Shown piece by piece: positions 7,186-11,547 of a stretch of 11,547 bases of DNA. This DNA is from Burkholderiales bacterium (GTDB lineage Bacteria > Pseudomonadota > Gammaproteobacteria > Burkholderiales > Burkholderiaceae). The stretch covers positions 1-11,547 of the forward strand of contig CANBQJ010000113.1 of NCBI GenBank assembly GCA_947371645.1. Reading direction: 5' to 3'. A model generated the notes under the pieces. That model did no database searches. It was given only the letters and a program-made list of their open reading frames with translations, and had not been told where the DNA came from. A program made the translations under genes and the position numbers. Every line of letters begins with the position of its first letter. Position 1 is the stretch's first letter.

Positions 7186-8606
7186 CACTCGAAGCGCGGG
7201 CCCGATTGGAGGCCGGCGGACGCCCATTGCTGTGCGGTGTTCAGCTGCAAGGCGATGTCGCCAGCCTGACGGCGGAAGGCGGCCAGTGCCCCGGGCGTCA
7301 GCTGCAGCGTTTCAGACTGGCGGGCGATGGTCAAGGGGTCAACCTGGTGGCCGCTGAGCTTGAACTCGAAGTGCAGGTGCGGGCCGGTGGCCCAGCCCGT
7401 GGCCCCGACGGCGCCAATGCGCACGCCCTGGTCCACATGTTGCCCGCGGCGCACGTCAATGCGGCTCAGGTGGGCATAGACGGTGGTGCGGTCGCCGCGG
7501 TGCTGCAACTGAATCACGTTGCCGTAGCCGTTTTGCCAACCGGCAAAGCTCACCACGCCGTCACCCACACTGCGCACCGCCGTACCGGTGGGGGCGCCAA
7601 AGTCCACGCCCAGGTGGGCGCGCCACTTCTGGAGGATCGGGTGGAAGCGCATGGCAAAGCCAGACGTCACGCGCGAAAACGCAAGCGGCGACGACAGGAA
7701 GGAGCGCACCTTGCTGCGGCCGCTCAGGTCAAAGTAGCCGCCTTTTTCGCCGCGCTCCTGGAACCACACGGCGTCGTGCGCCTGTCCCTTGTTGATGAAG
7801 CGCGCGGCCATCACGCGGCCCGCACCGCTGGACCAGCTCACCGGCTCGCCATCGGCCAGTTGGGCGTCGTACATCACGCTGAAGGCATCGCCCTTGCGCA
7901 ACTCGCGGCGGAAGTCGATGTCGGTGCCGAAGATTTCAGCCAGCTGGTTGGTCACGCTGTCGGGCACATGGGCGTCGTCAGCGGCCGCATACAAAGAAGA
8001 CTGGATCGTGCCTGAAGCCGTCACCGTCTGGGTTTCCAGCGGCAGCACCTCGCGCAACACCTGCCAGCGTGAGCCGGCAGCAGTCTGCTCGCGTTGAACG
8101 GTGATGCGGGTGAAATGGGTGTCGATGTCGCCGCCCAGTTCGGCCGGCCCGCGGATCACCATTTCCACCAGCTGGCCGTTGTCGACCACTGCCTTCACCG
8201 ACTTGCCTACCCGGCCTTGCAGCACGGTGGACGCGATCGGGTCACTGCGCAGGAACTGCGCGGTGATCAGGTCGTCCACGCCCAGGCGGTGCAGCAGGCT
8301 GTCGGCGGTGTCCGTGGCGCGGGTGGTTTCACTGCGGTAGAGGCGCAGCGTGTGGGTGTCGAGCTCGGCCAGTTGCGTAGGCAACTGTGGCAGGGCCACG
8401 GCCTCGTGCACGGTGGTCACCACGGGGGCGGGCACGTTGGGCAATGCGCTCAGGCTGCCGGTCAGGGGGGCCGTGCCGAATGCCGTGAAAGCTGAGCCGG
8501 CCAGCAGGGCCAGCACCACGGCACTGACCTGGCGCGGGTGGGTGTGCGCCCAGGCCTGAGCCGCGTGCACACTGAACTTCGATCGCGATGACTTCAAACC
8601 ATGCAT
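7185..8606 (-). CDS. M23 (LytM/MepM-type) peptidoglycan DD-endopeptidase
   Basis: The product has 473 residues. A basic N-terminus and hydrophobic segment (about 28-46, VSAVVLALLAGSAFTAFG) form a signal anchor. A long middle (about 75-300) resembles the OapA/Csd3-type regulatory region of MepM-like enzymes, with a LysM-like reading near TADSLLHRLGVDD (100-112). The catalytic domain (about 314-425) has the zinc ligands His331 and Asp335 (HLGVD) and His412 (HLHFE), plus the catalytic-site histidines His379 (YAHLS) and His410. Such enzymes cut crosslinks in periplasmic peptidoglycan so new strands can be added. The start at 8606 has only a poor ribosome site. anmK follows 34 bases on, pairing wall cleavage with wall recycling. 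The gene is divergent from tyrS. Confidence 0.92.
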   Translation of the reverse strand: MHGLKSSRSKFSVHAAQAWAHTHPRQVSAVVLALLAGSAFTAFGTAPLTGSLSALPNVPAPVVTTVHEAVALPQLPTQLAELDTHTLRLYRSETTRATDTADSLLHRLGVDDLITAQFLRSDPIASTVLQGRVGKSVKAVVDNGQLVEMVIRGPAELGGDIDTHFTRITVQREQTAAGSRWQVLREVLPLETQTVTASGTIQSSLYAAADDAHVPDSVTNQLAEIFGTDIDFRRELRKGDAFSVMYDAQLADGEPVSWSSGAGRVMAARFINKGQAHDAVWFQERGEKGGYFDLSGRSKVRSFLSSPLAFSRVTSGFAMRFHPILQKWRAHLGVDFGAPTGTAVRSVGDGVVSFAGWQNGYGNVIQLQHRGDRTTVYAHLSRIDVRRGQHVDQGVRIGAVGATGWATGPHLHFEFKLSGHQVDPLTIARQSETLQLTPGALAAFRRQAGDIALQLNTAQQWASAGLQSGPRFE

Positions 8607-8650
8607 CCCATCGTGTGCCTGACCACCACCAGGGCAGGCAAGCCGTCCAC

Positions 8651-8656
8651 TAAAAT
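8651..8656 (+). promoter_or_regulatory. Possible -10 box upstream of tyrS
   Basis: TAAAAT lies 106 bases before the tyrS ATG in the 155-base divergent spacer. No good -35 is seen at standard spacing. Transcription from here would give a leader of about 100 bases with no obvious attenuator. Confidence 0.3.
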
Positions 8657-8705
8657 CCGCGCCCAGCGCACACTGATGTGTGCCCCGGCCACGCGCAGCC
8701 AGCGG

Positions 8706-8711
8706 AGTATA
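8706..8711 (-). promoter_or_regulatory. Possible -10 box for the M23-anmK transcript
   Basis: On the minus strand this reads TATACT, five of six to the -10 consensus, about 95 bases before the peptidase start. A -35 at 17 bases would be GCATTG, a poor match, so the call rests on the -10 only. The plus strand at the same place reads TATAGA, so the site could serve either direction. Confidence 0.3.
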
Positions 8712-8761
8712 GACCGCTCGGCACCCCCCAATGCCTCGCGAATTTCACCTATCGGTGCCCC

Positions 8762-10033
8762 ATGTCAACTTCTGAAAATCCTGCCCAGGCGGTCGAACCG
8801 CCCGTCACACACCCGGTGACCGACCGTGTGCGCGAGGCCCTGGCCGTCACCCAACGTGGCGTCGAAGAACTGCTGCCCGAGGCCGAGTGGGTGCGCAAGC
8901 TGGCCCGCGCGGAAGCGACCGGCCAGCCCCTGCGCATCAAACTGGGCCTGGACCCCACGGCGCCCGACATCCACCTCGGTCACACCGTGGTGCTGAACAA
9001 ACTGCGCCAATTACAGGATATCGGCCACCAGGTCATCTTCTTGATCGGCGATTTCACTTCGTTGATCGGCGACCCTTCCGGCCGCAACACCACGCGCCCG
9101 CCGCTGACCGCCGAACAGGTCAAGGCCAACGCCGAGACCTATTACAAGCAGGCCAGCCTGGTGCTGGACCCCGAGAAGACCGAGATCCGCTACAACAGTG
9201 AGTGGTGCGATGCCCTGGGCGCGCGCGGCATGATCCAGCTTGCCAGCCGCTACACCGTGGCCCGCATGATGGAGCGCAACGACTTCCATGAACGCTTCCA
9301 CGCCGGCAACTCCATCAGCGTGCACGAGTTCCTCTACCCGCTCATGCAGGGTTACGACTCCGTGGCGCTGAAGTCGGACCTGGAACTGGGCGGCACCGAC
9401 CAGAAGTTCAACCTGCTGATGGGGAGGCACTTGCAAGCCGAGTATGGCCAGGAGCCACAGTGCATCCTGACCATGCCCTTGCTGGAGGGGCTGGATGGTG
9501 TCGAGAAGATGTCGAAGTCCAAGAACAACTACATCGGCATCGGTGAAGCCCCGAACACCATGTTCGCCAAACTGATGAGCATCAGCGACGAGCTCATGTG
9601 GAAGTACTTCACGCTGCTGAGCTTCAAGCCGCTGGGCGACATTGCCGCGATGCGGGCCGAGTGCGGTGCGGGCCGCAACCCGCGTGACGCCAAGGTCATG
9701 CTGGGCCAGGAGGTGGTCACGCGATTCCATGGTGCCGCAGCCGCCGAGGCCGCATTGCAGGATTTCATCAACCGCGCCAAGGGCGGGGTGCCAGATGACA
9801 TTCCTGAGGTGACGCTGACTGCTGCGCCGGGTCAGTCTGAATGGCCCATCGGCGCCTTGCTCAAGCAAGCGGGCCTGGTGCCCTCTACCAGCGAAGCTCT
9901 GCGCATGATCGAACAAGGCGGCGTGCGCATGGATGGTGCAACGGTGAGTGACAAAAGTCTCAAGTTGCCCGCTGGCGCTTACACACTTCAGGTAGGTAAG
10001 CGCAAGTTTGTGCGGGTCAATTTGAAGGGCTGA
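8762..10033 (+). CDS. tyrS: Tyrosyl-tRNA synthetase
   Basis: TyrRS charges tRNA-Tyr with tyrosine using ATP. The product is 423 residues and belongs to the HLGH/KMSKS branch common in betaproteobacteria. The class I signatures are at 71-74 (HLGH, in [14 protein letters not shown]) and 249-253 (KMSKS). The tyrosine/tRNA block [21 protein letters not shown] (split at 197-217) lies between them. An S4-type RNA-binding domain forms the C-terminus (about 352-423: [27 protein letters not shown], then KRKFVRVNL). I prefer ATG 8762: the frame is open to 8678, but those 28 residues do not look like the family. The ribosome site is poor. tyrS appears to stand alone, divergent from the M23 gene. Confidence 0.96.
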   Translation: MSTSENPAQAVEPPVTHPVTDRVREALAVTQRGVEELLPEAEWVRKLARAEATGQPLRIKLGLDPTAPDIHLGHTVVLNKLRQLQDIGHQVIFLIGDFTSLIGDPSGRNTTRPPLTAEQVKANAETYYKQASLVLDPEKTEIRYNSEWCDALGARGMIQLASRYTVARMMERNDFHERFHAGNSISVHEFLYPLMQGYDSVALKSDLELGGTDQKFNLLMGRHLQAEYGQEPQCILTMPLLEGLDGVEKMSKSKNNYIGIGEAPNTMFAKLMSISDELMWKYFTLLSFKPLGDIAAMRAECGAGRNPRDAKVMLGQEVVTRFHGAAAAEAALQDFINRAKGGVPDDIPEVTLTAAPGQSEWPIGALLKQAGLVPSTSEALRMIEQGGVRMDGATVSDKSLKLPAGAYTLQVGKRKFVRVNLKG

Positions 10034-10047
10034 CAGCAGGGGGTTTC

Positions 10048-10060
10048 AGGGGTTACCCCT
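10048..10060. repeat. Perfect palindrome AGGGG-TTA-CCCCT after tyrS
   Basis: AGGGG (10048-10052) and CCCCT (10056-10060) are exact inverted repeats around TTA, 15 bases after the tyrS stop. No T run follows, so it is a poor terminator. The dyad could be an operator for the PEP-CTERM gene 210 bases downstream. Confidence 0.4.
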
Positions 10061-10137
10061 ACACCTGTATGCGGGGGGAACTTCTAGCCCTTGGTGTTTT
10101 CCTGAGGCTTCATTCGCGTGCGCAGGGACAACAACCA

Positions 10138-10167
10138 TTGTGTGTAGAGCAGGTTGGCCGCTATGCT
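10138..10167 (+). promoter_or_regulatory. Possible promoter of the PEP-CTERM gene
   Basis: TTGTGT (10138-10143) and TATGCT (10162-10167) are separated by 18 bases. Both match the sigma-70 hexamers only partly. A start near 10174 would place the dyad at 10176-10194 at the very 5' end of the message and give a leader of about 95 bases. The hexamer quality alone does not settle this. Confidence 0.25.
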
Positions 10168-10200
10168 TGTTCGGAACAGACATCGAAGGTCTGTGCTTGT
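10164..10200 (+). promoter_or_regulatory. Inverted repeat flanked by direct repeats ahead of the PEP-CTERM gene
   Basis: ACAGAC (10176-10181) and GTCTGT (10189-10194) form a 6-bp dyad around a 7-base spacer. TGCTTGT occurs on both sides, at 10164-10170 and 10194-10200, exactly 30 bp (about three helical turns) apart, and each copy runs on into a CGG (TTCGG, TCGG). The layout is typical of regulator-binding sites, or of a hairpin at a transcript's 5' end. The regulator is unknown. Confidence 0.4.
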
Positions 10201-10269
10201 CGGGGGAAGACGCGGATGCCCCAAGACAGCCAAGAAGTTCCAAAGGGCCGCTTCCAAGTGGAGATAGAC

Positions 10270-11118
10270 ATGAAATTTGCAATCAAGAGCATCGTCGCTG
10301 CTGCCGCGCTCGTGGCCGTGGGCGTTGCCAGCGCTGCCAGCGTCAGCGTTGTGGCTGATGGCGTGACCAAGAGCGGTACCGCCCCCAACCAATTCACCGT
10401 GACCGGTTCGGGCACCCTGCAGTTCAGCAAGAACCTGGCTTCGGCCCTGACCCTGGGTCAAGTGACCGTGGGTGCCTTCGGCACCGGCGCCACCGCCACC
10501 CCGACGACTGGCTCGATCACCAACCCCACCACTGGCAAGGTCACGACCTTCCCGACGTACAACATCGGCGCGCCCATCACTGGCCTGACCTATGACAACA
10601 CCACTGGCAAGGTCCAGCAAGTGCTGTCGTCCGGTGGTGCCACGCAGAACATGGCCCAAAACGACTCCATCACCGCTGGTGGTGGTTCGGCTCAAGTGGG
10701 TAACCTGGACGTTCGCTTCCAGGCTGACGGTTCCGTGCAGATCTTCGGCACCATCACTGGTACCAGCACTGGCTTCACCACCGGCACCGCCAACGTGGTG
10801 AACTACAGCGGCCTGCTGTTCAACGTGACCGCTGCCAACGTCTCTGGCGTGACCACGTTCTCGAACGTTGCTGGCACCTACAACACCACCCTGAAGGGTC
10901 TGGCCCTGTCGTCGGCTGGCTTCACCGCCCTGGCCAACGTGTTCGAACTGGACCCCACTGGTCTGGGTTACTCGTCGCTGAGCTCGGCCACCACCGACTT
11001 CGGCACGCTGAACTCGTCGATCATCGTCAAGGCTGCTGTGCCTGAGCCTTCGACCTACGCCCTGATGGGTGTTGGCCTGATCGGCCTGAGCTTGGTTGCT
11101 CGTCGCCGCGCCAAGTAA
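10270..11118 (+). CDS. PEP-CTERM sorting domain-containing secreted protein
   Basis: The product has 282 residues. ATG 10270 is chosen because GGAG (10260-10263) is 6 bases ahead and a clean signal peptide follows (MKFAIKSIVAAAALVAVGVASA, cleavage near residues 22-23). The body (about 24-255) is rich in Thr, Gly, Ser, Ala and Asn, has no Cys or Trp, and looks like beta strands. TTGKV occurs twice (87-91 and 111-115). The C-terminus is a textbook PEP-CTERM signal: VPEPSTYALMG (257-267), a hydrophobic segment to about 277, then ARRRAK. In bacteria with exosortase this tail is recognised at the membrane and the protein is exported, often with exopolysaccharide or biofilm matrix. No exosortase is in the window. 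The specific function is unknown. Confidence 0.92.
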   Translation: MKFAIKSIVAAAALVAVGVASAASVSVVADGVTKSGTAPNQFTVTGSGTLQFSKNLASALTLGQVTVGAFGTGATATPTTGSITNPTTGKVTTFPTYNIGAPITGLTYDNTTGKVQQVLSSGGATQNMAQNDSITAGGGSAQVGNLDVRFQADGSVQIFGTITGTSTGFTTGTANVVNYSGLLFNVTAANVSGVTTFSNVAGTYNTTLKGLALSSAGFTALANVFELDPTGLGYSSLSSATTDFGTLNSSIIVKAAVPEPSTYALMGVGLIGLSLVARRRAK

Positions 11119-11126
11119 TTGGCTCT

Positions 11127-11162
11127 GATGTGCTTTGCGTTGTCATGACGCAAGGCCACATC
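11127..11162 (+). other. Long stem-loop after the PEP-CTERM gene
   Basis: GATGTGCTTTGCGT (11127-11140) pairs with 11148-11162 through a 14-bp stem containing one G-T pair and one bulged base, around the 7-base loop TGTCATG. No T run follows, so it is not itself a terminator. It stands 9 bases after the stop codon and 5 bases before the terminator hairpin, a position that suits a 3' stabiliser of the message. Confidence 0.5.
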
Positions 11163-11167
11163 CGAAG

Positions 11168-11202
11168 AACCGCTCTGCCGCAAGGTGGGGCGGTTTTTTT
11201 TT
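11168..11202 (+). terminator. Strong intrinsic terminator of the PEP-CTERM gene
   Basis: A 12-bp stem (11168-11179 with 11184-11195, including three G-T pairs) is closed by a GCAA tetraloop and followed by nine T residues (11194-11202). This is a model Rho-independent terminator in the plus direction, 49 bases after the stop codon of the PEP-CTERM gene. Confidence 0.93.
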
Positions 11203-11414
11203 GCCGATGTGAAGGTGAGTGGTGGGCCGCGCGCAGGCCTTACCAGGGCGGGCTTGCCGCCTCATAGCCCATATCGCCGAAATCCAGTATCAGCGCCCCC
11301 TTTGGGTGGGGGCAGAGGGTGAGTGCGAGCGCGCTTGGCGCCAGTGCTGCGCGCCTGCGCAACGATTGGTTGTGGTGGCGCCGTCTGTCCATGAAAACCC
11401 CCTGGCGTGCCGGT

Positions 11415-11420
11415 TAAAAT
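11415..11420 (+). promoter_or_regulatory. Possible -10 box of the last gene
   Basis: TAAAAT stands 62 bases before the ATG at 11482. A start near 11427 would give a leader of about 55 bases containing the hairpin at 11445-11462. No clear -35 is seen. Confidence 0.35.
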
Positions 11421-11444
11421 TCACGGACGATCACCAGTTCTACC

Positions 11445-11462
11445 GCCGCCCTCAGAGGCGGC
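11445..11462 (+). promoter_or_regulatory. Leader hairpin before the last gene's ribosome site
   Basis: GCCGCC (11445-11450) pairs with GGCGGC (11457-11462) around CTCAGA, a 6-bp all-GC stem. It ends 8 bases before GAGGAG (11471-11476), the ribosome site. It could modulate translation or protect the 5' end; there is no T run. Confidence 0.4.
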
Positions 11463-11481
11463 AGGCTATCGAGGAGATGAC

Positions 11482-11547
11482 ATGAAATTTTCGACCTTGT
11501 CGAAAGCAGGGTTCGCAGCGTCCGTGTGCGCGGCGCTGACAGCAATG
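11482..11547 (+). CDS. Start of an exported protein (partial, 22 codons)
   Basis: GAGGAG (11471-11476) lies 5 bases before the ATG. The visible residues are MKFSTLSKAGFAASVCAALTAM: a short positive N-region and a hydrophobic run, which read as the beginning of a Sec signal peptide. The Cys at position 16 is not in a convincing lipobox. The gene runs off the window and its product cannot be named. The MKF start resembles the preceding PEP-CTERM gene, but that is too little to claim a relation. Confidence 0.7.
   Translation, partial: MKFSTLSKAGFAASVCAALTAM

Larger units (their letters stand above)
11203..11481. other. Non-coding stretch with GC-rich hairpins before the last gene
   Basis: I find no supported gene here. 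An 88-codon frame (11219-11485, GTG start) lacks a ribosome site and any recognisable composition. The stretch holds a hairpin with GCCCCC (11295-11300) and GGGGGC (11308-11313), and two GCGCGC runs near 11329 and 11348 that could also pair. Nearer the next gene are TAAAAT and a leader hairpin, listed separately. A small RNA cannot be excluded, but no T-rich terminator closes one. Confidence 0.4.

Noticed and set aside
7206..8015. A 269-codon frame antisense to the M23 peptidase
   Set aside because: The M23 frame has clear zinc-site motifs, while the antisense product has none and is His/Gly/Ala/Val-rich as shadows are.
8678..8761. An upstream start for tyrS
   Set aside because: The 28 extra residues show no relation to tyrosyl-tRNA synthetases, and 8762 gives the usual length.
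9011..9916. A 301-codon frame antisense to tyrS
   Set aside because: It lies wholly within tyrS, which has HLGH, KMSKS and S4 features, and it has no signals of its own.
10154..10172. A sigma-54 (RpoN) promoter ahead of the PEP-CTERM gene, TTGGC then CTTGT
   Set aside because: PEP-CTERM genes can be RpoN-dependent, but here the GG to TTG spacing is one base too long and the -12 element reads TTGT instead of TTGC.
11219..11485. An 88-codon frame with a GTG start ending as ATGA over the last gene's start
   Set aside because: There is no ribosome site, it covers hairpins and a promoter-like hexamer, and its product is not recognisable. The overlap with the ATG is probably chance.
1..11547. CRISPR array, tRNA, insertion sequence, phage or toxin-antitoxin genes
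   Set aside because: I saw no regularly spaced repeats, no cloverleaf-like sequence, no transposase or integrase frame and no terminal inverted repeats.

Overview
The window is a piece of high-GC bacterial chromosome that reads as a betaproteobacterium of the order Burkholderiales (Comamonadaceae or a close relative). This rests on the gene set: rplM-rpsI, argC, a DUF6776-type membrane protein, a bactofilin, erpA, anmK, an M23 peptidase and an HLGH-type tyrS, followed by a PEP-CTERM protein. It also fits the GC-driven long shadow ORFs and the repeated TAAAAT boxes upstream of genes. The assignment is from memory of typical gene neighbourhoods and was not searched.

Layout. 1-586: the 3' end of rplM and complete rpsI (ribosomal proteins L13 and S9), closed by a strong intrinsic terminator (630-671). 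708-3017, minus strand: a large secreted subtilisin-family protease with an outer-membrane-type C-terminus, placed between rpsI and argC. 3237-5968, plus strand: argC (arginine biosynthesis), a DUF6776-like coiled-coil membrane protein that overlaps the argC stop, a bactofilin, and erpA (Fe-S insertion). 5993-8606, minus strand: an M23 peptidoglycan endopeptidase followed by anmK (anhydro-MurNAc kinase), probably one transcript. 8762-10033, plus strand: tyrS. 10270-11118, plus strand: a PEP-CTERM secreted protein with a structured leader and tandem 3' hairpins. 11203-11481: a non-coding stretch with GC-rich hairpins and a promoter-like TAAAAT. 11482-11547: the first 22 codons of another probably exported protein.

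Functional themes. Most genes are housekeeping: translation (rplM, rpsI, tyrS), arginine synthesis (argC) and Fe-S maturation (erpA). A second theme is the cell envelope. Bactofilin, the M23 endopeptidase and AnmK lie within 3.5 kb and could link a wall-shaping scaffold, wall cleavage and recycling of wall fragments. The protease and the PEP-CTERM protein are the more accessory parts. I see no CRISPR array, tRNA, insertion sequence or obvious phage element. No clearly new multi-gene system is evident. The best candidates for a second look are the barrel-tailed subtilase, the argC/DUF6776/bactofilin arrangement and the PEP-CTERM leader.
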